In this document: piece by piece, positions 36,044 through 44,748 of the stretch
Layout: every line of letters begins with the position of its first letter
Position numbering within the stretch: position 1 is the stretch's first letter
Program-made: the position numbers and the translations under genes
Assembly: GCA_949286165.1 (NCBI GenBank)
Contig: CASDZK010000050.1
Location: 1 to 64,000, forward strand
Reading direction: 5' to 3'
DNA from: an uncultured Alistipes sp.
GTDB lineage: Bacteria > Bacteroidota > Bacteroidia > Bacteroidales > Rikenellaceae
Length of the DNA stretch: 64,000 bases
The notes under the pieces: generated by a model
Seen by the model: the letters and a program-made list of their open reading frames with translations, nothing else
What the model was told of the DNA's origin: nothing
Databases searched by the model: none

Positions 36044-37579
36044 ATGTTAGTAAAAAGTTTCGGGAGCGCGTTGCAAGGGATCGATGCCCTTACCATCACT
36101 ATCGAGGTTAATGTATCGCCCGGCGTGCAGATGTTTATCGTCGGTTTGCCGGATAATGCGGTAAAGGAATCGCAACAACGCATATTTTCGGCTTTTGAAA
36201 ATAACGGATACCGTGTTCCCGGTAAGAAAATCGTGGTCAATATGGCTCCGGCCAATATCAAGAAGGAAGGGTCTTATTTCGATCTTCCCATCGCTTTGGC
36301 CATATTGGCCGCTTCGGAACAAATGAAGAGCGAAATCTTGCCGCGGTATGTCGTTATGGGAGAATTGTCGCTCGACGGGTCGCTCAAACCGATCCGGGGA
36401 GCGTTGCCGATGGCTTTGAAGGCGCGAGAGGAAGGGTATGAAGGGTTTGTCCTGCCGGAAGATAATGCCCGGGAAGCTGCCGTTGTGGAAGGCTTGAAGG
36501 TATATGGCGTTCGTAATCTCCGTCAGGTGGTCGGCTTTTTTAACGGGACGGAATTCCTGAGGCCCTGTGCCGTGGATTTGCAGCGGGAATTTTATCACAG
36601 GGCATCCGTTTTCGACCTCGACTTTGCCGATGTCAAAGGACAGGAGGGAATCAAACGGGCCTTGGAAGTGGCTGCCGCCGGCGGACATAATGTGTTGATG
36701 ATCGGTCCTCCCGGTTCCGGCAAGACCATGCTGGCGAAACGTATGGGGACGATTATGCCGGCCCTGACTTTGGAAGAGGCTTTGGAGACGACCAAAATAC
36801 ATTCCGTGGCCGGAAAGATCGGAGCGCAGGAAGGGTTGTTGACCAAACGGCCTTTCCGTTCTCCGCATCATACGGTTTCCAATGTGGCTTTGGTGGGCGG
36901 GGGAACGCATCCGCAGCCGGGCGAAATATCGTTGGCGCATAACGGCATTTTGTTTCTGGACGAGTTGCCGGAGTATTCCCGGTCGGTATTGGAGGTAATG
37001 CGGCAACCGTTGGAAGACCGGGAAGTAACGGTCGTGCGGTCGAAATACAGCGTTTGTTATCCGGCTAATTTCATGCTGATCGCGTCGATGAATCCTTGTC
37101 CCTGCGGATATTTGACCCATCCGGAGAAAGAGTGCGTTTGCAAGATCGGGGACATAAAGCGATATATGAATAAAATTTCGGGACCGTTGCTGGACCGGAT
37201 CGACATTCATATCGAAGTCATGCCGATCGGCTTTTCCCAATTGACTTCCGTGGCTCCGGCGGAGAGCAGCGCGGTAATTCGGGAACGGGTCATGGCTGCC
37301 CGGAAGATTCAGACCGACCGCTTTGGGGGAACGTCGATCCACGCCAATGCGATGATGAATAGCCGGATGGTGGAAAAATATTGTACGATTGACGATGACA
37401 GCCGGCGTTTGTTGAAAACGGCTATCGAGAACATGGGATTGTCCGCACGGGCTTATCATCGTATTTTGAAAGTCGCCCGGACGATCGCCGATTTGGAGGG
37501 GTGTGCCCGCATCGCCAGGGCGCATATCGCCGAGGCCGTGCAATACCGTTCTTTCGACCGTTCTCAACATATGCTGTAA
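36044..37579 (+). CDS. YifB/ComM family Mg-chelatase-like AAA ATPase
   Basis: 511 residues. An N-terminal Lon-protease-like domain (VEVNVSPGVQMFIVGLPDNAVKES) precedes an AAA core with Walker A GPPGSGKTML and Walker B ILFLDELPEYSRS. The four-Cys region (MNPCPCGYLTHPEKECVCK) and sensor segments (PLLDRIDIHIEV) follow. ComM is a branch-migration helicase used in natural transformation. comEC follows 13 bases later, which fits a DNA-uptake context. Confidence 0.92.
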   Translation: MLVKSFGSALQGIDALTITIEVNVSPGVQMFIVGLPDNAVKESQQRIFSAFENNGYRVPGKKIVVNMAPANIKKEGSYFDLPIALAILAASEQMKSEILPRYVVMGELSLDGSLKPIRGALPMALKAREEGYEGFVLPEDNAREAAVVEGLKVYGVRNLRQVVGFFNGTEFLRPCAVDLQREFYHRASVFDLDFADVKGQEGIKRALEVAAAGGHNVLMIGPPGSGKTMLAKRMGTIMPALTLEEALETTKIHSVAGKIGAQEGLLTKRPFRSPHHTVSNVALVGGGTHPQPGEISLAHNGILFLDELPEYSRSVLEVMRQPLEDREVTVVRSKYSVCYPANFMLIASMNPCPCGYLTHPEKECVCKIGDIKRYMNKISGPLLDRIDIHIEVMPIGFSQLTSVAPAESSAVIRERVMAARKIQTDRFGGTSIHANAMMNSRMVEKYCTIDDDSRRLLKTAIENMGLSARAYHRILKVARTIADLEGCARIARAHIAEAVQYRSFDRSQHML

Positions 37580-37592
37580 ATCGGGGTACGAC

Positions 37593-39092
37593 ATGCAACG
37601 AGAACTTCCGCTTCCTTGGACAGAGCAGGTAAAACTGATGCCGTTCGTTCGGATTACTTTGTTTTTCATTGCAGGTATTCTGGCCGAATGGTGGGTATTG
37701 TTGGTTTTCCCGTTGTTCTTTTTTCCGAAACTGAGTTTCCTGCGTTTGTATTTGTGCGTGGCCTTGACCGGGGCGGTTCTGGTACAGTTGCACCGGCAGA
37801 CCCGGGTATTGCCGGAAGAGGAAACGGTATCGATGACGGTCGTGATGCGGGAGACGTTGAAACGGGATTATTTCGAAGCTTCTTTATTGTCCTATTCCGA
37901 TACTTTGCGGCAACGGACGGTTCCGGCGGACGGTACCGTGGTCGTTTCCATGGATACGGCGTTGCTCCGGCAGTTCCGGTACGGCGATACATTGTCTTTC
38001 CGGGCCTATGTCGAGCCGTTGTACAAGGATTTTCCCGATGTCCGCAGTTATCGCCGAAGCCTTTGGCGGCAGGGATTCTCGCAGTTGGCCGTTTATTGCG
38101 GGGATGAAGTGTTGCGGGTACGTTCCGGCCGTCGTTTTCTGTTGCGGGAAATTTCCGCTTCGGCCCGCGATTTCGTAATGTCCCGTTATGCAGGACTTAC
38201 CGTGGCGAAAAAAGATGCCGGCGTATTGACCGCCATGGTTTCGGGCGATCGGTCGGAGTTGTCGAAACCCCTTCGTACTCGTTATGCTCACGGCGGCATT
38301 GCCCATATTTTGGCCATATCGGGGCTGCATGTGGGGATCATCGCCTTGCTGTTGAATCTTTTGTTGGGTTGGATGAATCGGATATACCAGTTGCGTGTTT
38401 GCAAAACGGCCTTGATTGTTGTGTTGTTATGGGGATATGCGTTGCTGACCGGACTCGCTCCTTCCGTGTGCCGGGCCGCCTTGATGTTTTCGTTGTTTCA
38501 GGTAGCCGCTTTCGGGGTACAAAGCGCTGTGATCCGGTATAACGTATTGTTTGCGGCGGCGTTTTTGATGTTGGCCGTCTCTCCTTCGCTGATTTACGAT
38601 ATCGGTTTCCAACTCTCTTTTCTGGCGGTGTACGCGTTGTTTTTCTTTGTGCCTAAAATCGATGCTTGTCTGCCTGTTGCTTCGCCTGCTTGGCGTTTCG
38701 TCTGTCTGACCGTAGGAGCCACGTTGGCCGTACAGTTGGTCACGCAGCCTTTGGTGTCGTACCACTTCGGTACTTTTTCATGGGTGTCCGTGCTGAATAA
38801 TTTATTGATCGCTTTGCTGATGCCTGTTTTGCTGACGGCTGCGTTTCTGTATTTGTTGCATCCTTTCGCGTTCGTGGATAAATTGCTCGTTTTTTGCTTC
38901 CAGTTGATCGACGATACGTTGGATTTTACCTTGTCTTTGCCCGGAGCTATCGTGACCGAACGTTATCTTTCCCTGCCCGGACTGGCGATGTCGTTGTGCG
39001 GTCTGGCAGGTTTGTTGGCGGCGGCGGAATACGGATATGTCCGGTACTTGCGCCGGAACCGGTTCGTTACCGGAATGAAAAGACGCGGGTAG
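37593..39092 (+). CDS. Short ComEC/Rec2-like membrane protein
   Basis: 499 residues from ATG 37593; the earlier in-frame ATG 37503 lies inside yifB. It has N-terminal helices and a DUF4131-like region, then the Competence domain (VLTAMVSGDRSELSKPLRTRYAHGGIAHILAISGLHVGIIALLL) with many membrane helices. The C-terminal metallo-beta-lactamase domain of full-length ComEC is absent. The frame ends after VRYLRRNRFVTGM with a stop, and no such domain is seen downstream. Channel function in DNA uptake is likely for the family. Whether this short form is active is unknown. Confidence 0.85.
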   Translation: MQRELPLPWTEQVKLMPFVRITLFFIAGILAEWWVLLVFPLFFFPKLSFLRLYLCVALTGAVLVQLHRQTRVLPEEETVSMTVVMRETLKRDYFEASLLSYSDTLRQRTVPADGTVVVSMDTALLRQFRYGDTLSFRAYVEPLYKDFPDVRSYRRSLWRQGFSQLAVYCGDEVLRVRSGRRFLLREISASARDFVMSRYAGLTVAKKDAGVLTAMVSGDRSELSKPLRTRYAHGGIAHILAISGLHVGIIALLLNLLLGWMNRIYQLRVCKTALIVVLLWGYALLTGLAPSVCRAALMFSLFQVAAFGVQSAVIRYNVLFAAAFLMLAVSPSLIYDIGFQLSFLAVYALFFFVPKIDACLPVASPAWRFVCLTVGATLAVQLVTQPLVSYHFGTFSWVSVLNNLLIALLMPVLLTAAFLYLLHPFAFVDKLLVFCFQLIDDTLDFTLSLPGAIVTERYLSLPGLAMSLCGLAGLLAAAEYGYVRYLRRNRFVTGMKRRG

Positions 39093-39145
39093 GCCGTTTG
39101 CCCGTCTGCGAAAAAAATATTACACTTGCATAAAATTTAATCGAT

Positions 39146-39643
39146 ATGATTCAAAGAGTACAAACGCTTTATTTTTTGGCTGCGGTCGTTTTATCGATAT
39201 TGATGTTGTGTTTGCCGTTCGCGACGTTGCAGATTGTTTCCGGAAGCGAATCGGAAACGTTGAAACTGACGGCTTTCGGATTCAGGCAATACGCGGAGGG
39301 CGGTCCCGTTATGGTCGTTCGCACCACCTGTTTCGGAATTTTGCTGGCATTGATCGTTGCGGTAGCCGTATGGATAACTTTTTCTTATCGGAAGCGTTGG
39401 CTGCAGATACGGATGTCCCTGGCGCTTCTGATTATGGAAGCGGGAGCGCAGATTTTTATCGTGTATTATTTGGTCAAGCTGCGTCAATCCGTTGCGATGT
39501 TGTCTTCGGAGGCTTTGGTGCAGTTCCAGTCGTATGCGGTTACAGATGTTTTTCCTGTTATCAGCATGATTTTGATATGGTTAGGATATCGGGGCGTTGT
39601 GAAGGACGAGGCTTTGATCCGATCATTGAATCGTATTCGGTAA
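39146..39643 (+). CDS. DUF4293 membrane protein
   Basis: 165 residues with four hydrophobic helices and the family start MIQRVQTLYFLAAVVLSI. DUF4293 proteins are restricted to Bacteroidota and have no known function. It has a near-consensus TACACTTG box about 20 bases upstream. Confidence 0.85.
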   Translation: MIQRVQTLYFLAAVVLSILMLCLPFATLQIVSGSESETLKLTAFGFRQYAEGGPVMVVRTTCFGILLALIVAVAVWITFSYRKRWLQIRMSLALLIMEAGAQIFIVYYLVKLRQSVAMLSSEALVQFQSYAVTDVFPVISMILIWLGYRGVVKDEALIRSLNRIR

Positions 39644-39750
39644 TTAATAGATGTTGAATCGTCGGACGAAAACCTTCCGAATGTAGGTAGGAATGATGGC
39701 CGGATAAGGCGATATTTCCGGTTATTTGATAAGAAGAAAATGGATTTACG

Positions 39751-40167
39751 ATGGAAGAATTGACGCTTACTACGCCTTCTTTGCTGTTTTCGGCCGTTTC
39801 TTTGATTTTGTTGGCCTATACCAACCGTTTTCTGGCTTATGCCCAGCTGGTACGGAATCTCAAAGCGGAACACGAGAAAATACCTTCCGAGGTGGCGCTT
39901 CGTCAAATTCATAATTTGCAAAAGCGGCTTTATCTGACTCGCGCCATGCAGTTTCTCGGCATTCTCAGTTTGTTGTTGTGCGTGGTTTGCACTTTTTTTA
40001 TTTATGTCGGCTGGCAAACGGCTGCCGTATATGTGTTCGGGACGGCATTATTGCTGCTGACGGCTTCATTGGCCGTTTCTGCCGTTGAAATACAAATTTC
40101 CGTGCGGGCATTGGCGATTCATTTGAACGATATCGGCCGTTCCGGAAAGAAGAATTTAGAGGCATAG
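39751..40167 (+). CDS. DUF2721-type membrane protein
   Basis: 138 residues. Helix at about 8-25, a conserved cytoplasmic-looking segment (TNRFLAYAQLVRNLKAEHEK, RQIHNLQKRLYLTRAMQFL), then two further helices. The pattern fits DUF2721, a small membrane family of unknown role. Its last 12 bases overlap the convergent nuclease gene. Confidence 0.7.
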   Translation: MEELTLTTPSLLFSAVSLILLAYTNRFLAYAQLVRNLKAEHEKIPSEVALRQIHNLQKRLYLTRAMQFLGILSLLLCVVCTFFIYVGWQTAAVYVFGTALLLLTASLAVSAVEIQISVRALAIHLNDIGRSGKKNLEA

Positions 40168-43002
40168 GCTTGCATAGGGACAGTACTCGCAACTGTTCCT
40201 GTTTCTGCAAAACGGTATTGACGGGTCGAATAGTTCCTGTAGAATTTTTTTCAGTTCTTCTTCGTAAACGGCGGCAACGGCGGAAAAACGGGTAATTTCT
40301 TCTTTTCCGATACGGATAAGTCCGGTATATCCTTCGTCTTCCATGTGACGGGCGAAATAGAGGACGGGAACGGTTTCCGTTTTGTATTTTTCGGAATAGA
40401 GCAGTGCGTACAGCAGAATCTGAAAAACGGCGATGCCCGGCGTTTCGTTTTCCGGACGGAACAGATCGGACAGATCGCGCGCTTTGTTTTTCAATGTCCC
40501 GCTTTTATAGTCGATCAACCGGACGGTTCCGGAGGGAAGTCGGTCCGTTCGGTCTATGATTCCTTTGATTTTTACCTGTTCCGGCCGCCCGTTCAGATCG
40601 AAAACGATATCGCCTTCTATGGGTTCTTCCGTTGAATTCAGTATGAACGGCGTTGCGGTCCGTATATCGAATTTTATGACGTTTTGTACATATCGGGTCA
40701 AAAACCGGCGGGACGAAACGATTGCGCCGTTGCGTTCGGACGGCATGTCGAACCGTTTTTCGATGTGTCGTTCCACCGTCCGGCGAATTTCTGTTTCCGG
40801 CATTTGTTTCAAAGCCTCCGTTCCATCGGGTTTTCCCTGAATGCGCATGTAAATTTCCTGCAACGATTCGTGCATGACGGAACCGAAATCGGAAGCGTCC
40901 GGCTCATCGCTTATTTCTACGGGTTCCCGGATACCGGCGATGTACGACAGATAAAAGGCGTAAGGACATTGGATATATTTGTACAATGCCGAGGGGGAGA
41001 GCGTCCGTTTGCCCGTCAGGTAACGTTTCAGTACGGTTTGCACGGAGGCGTCTTTGACGGCCGGAACCTCTGCCCGGGGAGACATGGTAACGTGGATATC
41101 GATGCTTTTTTCCAGAACCGCATGTCCTTTCTCCAGTCGTAATTGCTGAATGAAACGGCTGGGTTCGCCCGAAGACAGTCCGTCGTTTTTGGAACAATAA
41201 ACGATATCTATGTTCCGGGCCCGCTGCAATAACCGGTAGAAATAGTACGAATACATGGCTTCGTGGTAGTTCAGGGTCGGAAGTCCGTAACCCGCTCGTA
41301 GGTTGGCGGGAATGTAAGAGGTATCCACGAGCCTGCCGGGAAAATTGTCTTCATTGACGGAAAGCAGCAATACGTTTTCGAAATCGAGATTCCGGGTTTC
41401 CAGAATTCCCATGATCTGTATGCCGGTCAGCGGGTCGCCTTCGAACGCGATGTTGATTCGTTTCAGATGTTTGCGCAAAAAGGAAAGAAACGTCGGAATG
41501 GACAATTCTATTCGGCAATTCTCGATGGTATTCGTCGTCTGCAAAACGGCTTTTTGTGTTTGGTACAGATAATCCCGTTCCTGCCGGCTGCCGCCTTGTC
41601 GCTGAAATCCTTTTACTACGGTGTCCAGTACGGCGGTCAGGTAATCGCTCATTTGGCGGGTCGTGGAACAGGGAATGAACAGGGGGCGGATCGATTCGTC
41701 GGCTTGCAACGTTTCCATATCGACGAAAGCCCGTTGATCGGCTTGCAGGCCGGCGAGCAGGTCGTTTACCCGTTGTTTCTCCGATTCCGAGAGAATAGCC
41801 TGTATGTAAGGATGGTACAATATGCCCGCGATGTCTTTGTGGTAAAACCGGATTCGTCCGGATTCGTCCGTCGTCCGGTTTTGCTGGAGCTGTATCAGGT
41901 ATTCCACCAGCGAGTAAGCGGCCGTCAATTGCAGCGGATATCCGGAGGTTACGTTGAAATGTTCGATTTTCGGGGGAATGGAATAGAGTATCGGCAACAA
42001 AAGGGATTCGTCGGTCAGGACGACTGCCGTTTCCTTCCCCGGCGTTTTGCCTGTGGCTGCCGCCTGCCGTTCCGTCCGCGAAAGGAAATCCCAGACGTAT
42101 TTGCATTGCAAGGCGTCCGAAGGGGAATCGACGATGGTGATTGTCTTGGGAGTCAGGTAATGTTGCTTCGCTTCTCCCGAGGCGCAGGAAAAACGTTTTC
42201 TGTTTTCCCGGATGAATAATCCGGCTTCCTGGGTCGTATCGTCGGTGTAATAGGCGTCGTCGTCCCAGAAAAACAGGGCGTCGTATTTTTCCTGTAAATG
42301 TCCGAACAGAATCTTTTCCGAAGCGGAGAGGGCGTTGAAACCGATGACGGCGAAACCCGCAGCCGTTTTTCCGGGAAGGTCCGGGGCTTCCTGCCGTAAG
42401 ATTTTTTCCGCGGCATGGCGGTATATCATGCCCTTATAGCCGTAACCGGCGTCTTGCAGCCGTTCGCGGAAAGCGGAATAAACGGGAAGCAACGTATTCC
42501 ATACTGACAAGAACGACTTTTGTTGGGCGGAGGCGGAATGCCGTTCGTCCCGGAACGTTTTCCAGAAACGGCGCACCGCTTCCGCCTGTTCCGGTTCCAG
42601 ATAGGCGAATGCTCGGTCGATATCCTTCAGGTCGTTGAGGTTGACGAACAATTGTTCGGCGTTTACTCGGTAATTGTCTATCATATCGAAATCCGATAAC
42701 AGCACTTCTCCCCAATAATAGAAAGAGTCGAACGATTCGCGGTGGTATCGGGAGTAAATTTTATATAGTTCGGCGATCAGGCGCAAGCGTTCCGGATTCC
42801 GCAGTCCTGAAATACGTTGCATCAGCGTATCTACCGACAGGTAGTTCGGTTGCCAGATCGGACGGTCCTTCAACCGTGCCGTCAATTCCTCGTTGAAGAA
42901 CAACCGGGCCCGTTTGCTGGGCAGCAACACGTTCAGATCGGAAATGCGTTCTCCGAAAACAGCGTATAATTTATCGATGGTTTCACTGATAAATGTTTTC
43001 AT
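40156..43002 (-). CDS. AddB-like PD-(D/E)XK nuclease, Bacteroidota type
   Basis: 948 residues. The N-terminal region is a helicase-like fold that has lost Walker A (VLLPSKRARLFFNEEL). The C-terminal nuclease has the motif (VRLIDYKSGTL) and likely iron-sulfur ligands: one Cys in YIQCPYAFYLSYIAG and three in NSCEYCPYASLCL. It belongs to the exonuclease V/AddAB group that processes double-strand breaks. The usual AddA helicase partner is not adjacent. The gene has its own promoter box behind purA. Confidence 0.85.
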   Translation of the reverse strand: MKTFISETIDKLYAVFGERISDLNVLLPSKRARLFFNEELTARLKDRPIWQPNYLSVDTLMQRISGLRNPERLRLIAELYKIYSRYHRESFDSFYYWGEVLLSDFDMIDNYRVNAEQLFVNLNDLKDIDRAFAYLEPEQAEAVRRFWKTFRDERHSASAQQKSFLSVWNTLLPVYSAFRERLQDAGYGYKGMIYRHAAEKILRQEAPDLPGKTAAGFAVIGFNALSASEKILFGHLQEKYDALFFWDDDAYYTDDTTQEAGLFIRENRKRFSCASGEAKQHYLTPKTITIVDSPSDALQCKYVWDFLSRTERQAAATGKTPGKETAVVLTDESLLLPILYSIPPKIEHFNVTSGYPLQLTAAYSLVEYLIQLQQNRTTDESGRIRFYHKDIAGILYHPYIQAILSESEKQRVNDLLAGLQADQRAFVDMETLQADESIRPLFIPCSTTRQMSDYLTAVLDTVVKGFQRQGGSRQERDYLYQTQKAVLQTTNTIENCRIELSIPTFLSFLRKHLKRINIAFEGDPLTGIQIMGILETRNLDFENVLLLSVNEDNFPGRLVDTSYIPANLRAGYGLPTLNYHEAMYSYYFYRLLQRARNIDIVYCSKNDGLSSGEPSRFIQQLRLEKGHAVLEKSIDIHVTMSPRAEVPAVKDASVQTVLKRYLTGKRTLSPSALYKYIQCPYAFYLSYIAGIREPVEISDEPDASDFGSVMHESLQEIYMRIQGKPDGTEALKQMPETEIRRTVERHIEKRFDMPSERNGAIVSSRRFLTRYVQNVIKFDIRTATPFILNSTEEPIEGDIVFDLNGRPEQVKIKGIIDRTDRLPSGTVRLIDYKSGTLKNKARDLSDLFRPENETPGIAVFQILLYALLYSEKYKTETVPVLYFARHMEDEGYTGLIRIGKEEITRFSAVAAVYEEELKKILQELFDPSIPFCRNRNSCEYCPYASLCL

Positions 43003-43022
43003 TCTGATTGCCGTTTTAAATG

Positions 43023-43077
43023 AAATTGTCCCAAAAATATCTGATACCGGAGGTTTTCAGCTATTTCGGGACAATTT
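43023..43077 (-). terminator. Possible terminator after purA
   Basis: AAATTGTCCC (43023-43032) pairs with GGGACAATTT (43068-43077) across a 35-base loop. On the minus strand only a weak T-rich run follows. The -7 box of the nuclease gene lies inside it, so it could separate the two units or act as an attenuator. Confidence 0.4.
43032..43039 (-). promoter_or_regulatory. -7 promoter box of the nuclease gene
   Basis: The minus strand reads TATTTTTG, with a start near 43025 and a leader of about 23 nt. Confidence 0.45.
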
Positions 43078-43099
43078 TCCGTTTCGTGTCGAAATGGGG

Positions 43100-44359
43100 T
43101 TATCTTACGATGGTGGCTTCCCTGTCGGGACCTACCGAAACGATTTTAACCGGAACGCCGCATTCCTGTTCAATAAATTCGATGTAGTTTTTCAATTCGG
43201 CGGGAAATTCGTCGTAAGAACGGATGCGGTTGATATCGCACTTCCAACCTTTGAATTCTTTATATACGGGTTCTACGTCGTTTCCGATTTCGTAAGGGAA
43301 TTCCCGGACCGTTTCGCCGTTGATCTTGTAAGCTACGGCCACTTTCAGCGTATCGAAGGTGTTCATGACGTCGGCTTTCATCATGATTAGGGAGGTAACG
43401 CCGTTTATCATGACGGAATATTTCAACGCTACCAAATCCAGCCATCCGCAACGGCGCCGGCGTCCGGTAACCGAACCGAATTCATGCCCCAGTTCGCATA
43501 ACGCGTTTCCCGTTTCGTCGAACAGTTCCGTCGGGAAGGGGCCGCTTCCTACGCGCGTGCAGTAGGCTTTGAAAATACCCATGACACGGCCGATTTTGTT
43601 GGGGGCGATGCCCAGGCCCGTGCAGGCTCCCGCGCACACCGTATTGGAGGAGGTCACGAACGGATAAGACCCGAAGTCGATATCCAGCATGGTCCCCTGC
43701 GCTCCTTCGCAAAGAATGGATTTTTCTTGTTTCAGCAATCCGTTGATGAAATTTTCACTGTCGATCAGGTTGAATTTTTTCAGATATTCGATGCCTTCCA
43801 TCCACTCTTTTTCCGCATCGGCCAGGTCGTACGAAAAATTCAGACTTTTCAATATCTGTTCGTGTCTGGCTTTGGCTTGGGCGTATTTCGTGTCGAAATC
43901 GTTCAGGATGTCGCCTACCCGTATTCCGGTACGGCTGATCTTATCCGTGTAGGCGGGGCCGATTCCTTTTCCCGTAGTTCCTACTTTTTTGTCTCCTTTC
44001 GCCGCTTCATAGGCTGCGTCCAGCAAACGGTGGGTCGGTAGTATCAAGTGGGCTTTTTTGGAGATATACAACCGTTCGGTCAGGTCGTGCCCCGATTGGG
44101 CCAGTGCCTCGGCTTCCGCTTTGAAAAGAGCCGGATCGAGTACGACCCCGTTCCCGATCACATTGACTTTGTCTCCCTGAAAAATTCCGGATGGAATGGA
44201 ACGGAGAATGTATTTTTCATTGTTGAATTCCAACGTATGACCGGCATTCGGACCTCCCTGAAAGCGGGCGACAACTTCATAGCCGGGCGTAAGTACGTCC
44301 ACAACCTTTCCTTTTCCTTCATCGCCCCATTGGAGCCCCAGTACTACATCAACCTTCAT
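43100..44359 (-). CDS. purA: Adenylosuccinate synthase
   Basis: 419 residues, full length. The GTP-binding start GLQWGDEGKGKVVD is intact, as are FQGGPNAGHT, TTGKGIGPAYTDK, EGAQGTMLDID and GRRRRCGWLD. It converts IMP and aspartate to adenylosuccinate with GTP. It is transcribed alone or ahead of the nuclease gene. Confidence 0.96.
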   Translation of the reverse strand: MKVDVVLGLQWGDEGKGKVVDVLTPGYEVVARFQGGPNAGHTLEFNNEKYILRSIPSGIFQGDKVNVIGNGVVLDPALFKAEAEALAQSGHDLTERLYISKKAHLILPTHRLLDAAYEAAKGDKKVGTTGKGIGPAYTDKISRTGIRVGDILNDFDTKYAQAKARHEQILKSLNFSYDLADAEKEWMEGIEYLKKFNLIDSENFINGLLKQEKSILCEGAQGTMLDIDFGSYPFVTSSNTVCAGACTGLGIAPNKIGRVMGIFKAYCTRVGSGPFPTELFDETGNALCELGHEFGSVTGRRRRCGWLDLVALKYSVMINGVTSLIMMKADVMNTFDTLKVAVAYKINGETVREFPYEIGNDVEPVYKEFKGWKCDINRIRSYDEFPAELKNYIEFIEQECGVPVKIVSVGPDREATIVR

Positions 44360-44659
44360 TTAGATAAGATTTATAAAATTAATAATGCGAACAGTAATTA
44401 TCCGGCTCGTCGAAAGAAGCCTGACGGGTATTCCCTTGTTTCTGCTTGCTGCCAATCGATGAGCCGGCGCTATATCGGAGAAAGAATTTTTCCGCGGTAA
44501 AATTAATAAAATATTATGGAATTTTACATGACCTCCGGTTTATTTCGACGGAATGGCTTTGTCGGTCGGGCCTGCTCTTTTCCTGTCCGGACGGGGAGCG
44601 AAACCGTTTCGGGAATGTTTCGGCGGAAAAAATGAAAATCGCTCGGACACGTGTGTTGT
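44360..44659. other. Gene-free stretch upstream of purA
   Basis: About 300 bases, AT-rich near purA. No exact TAnnTTTG box, purine-type riboswitch or ORF of substance is visible. Confidence 0.4.
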
Positions 44660-44710
44660 TTTTATAAAAAATCGCGTATCGCATTCGTTTGATTGCGGAT
44701 GCGATACGCG
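44660..44710 (-). terminator. Terminator after the GH2 gene
   Basis: CGCGTATCGCAT (44673-44684) and ATGCGATACGCG (44699-44710) form a perfect 12-bp stem. On the minus strand it is followed by a T-rich run (44660-44672). Confidence 0.88.
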
Positions 44711-44748
44711 AAATTGCCGGCGACCGTTGTATCGGACAATCGGTGTAT

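Noticed and set aside
36047..37669. 540-codon open frame opposite yifB
   Set aside because: Fully antisense to a clear AAA ATPase, His/Arg/Gln-rich, no domain.
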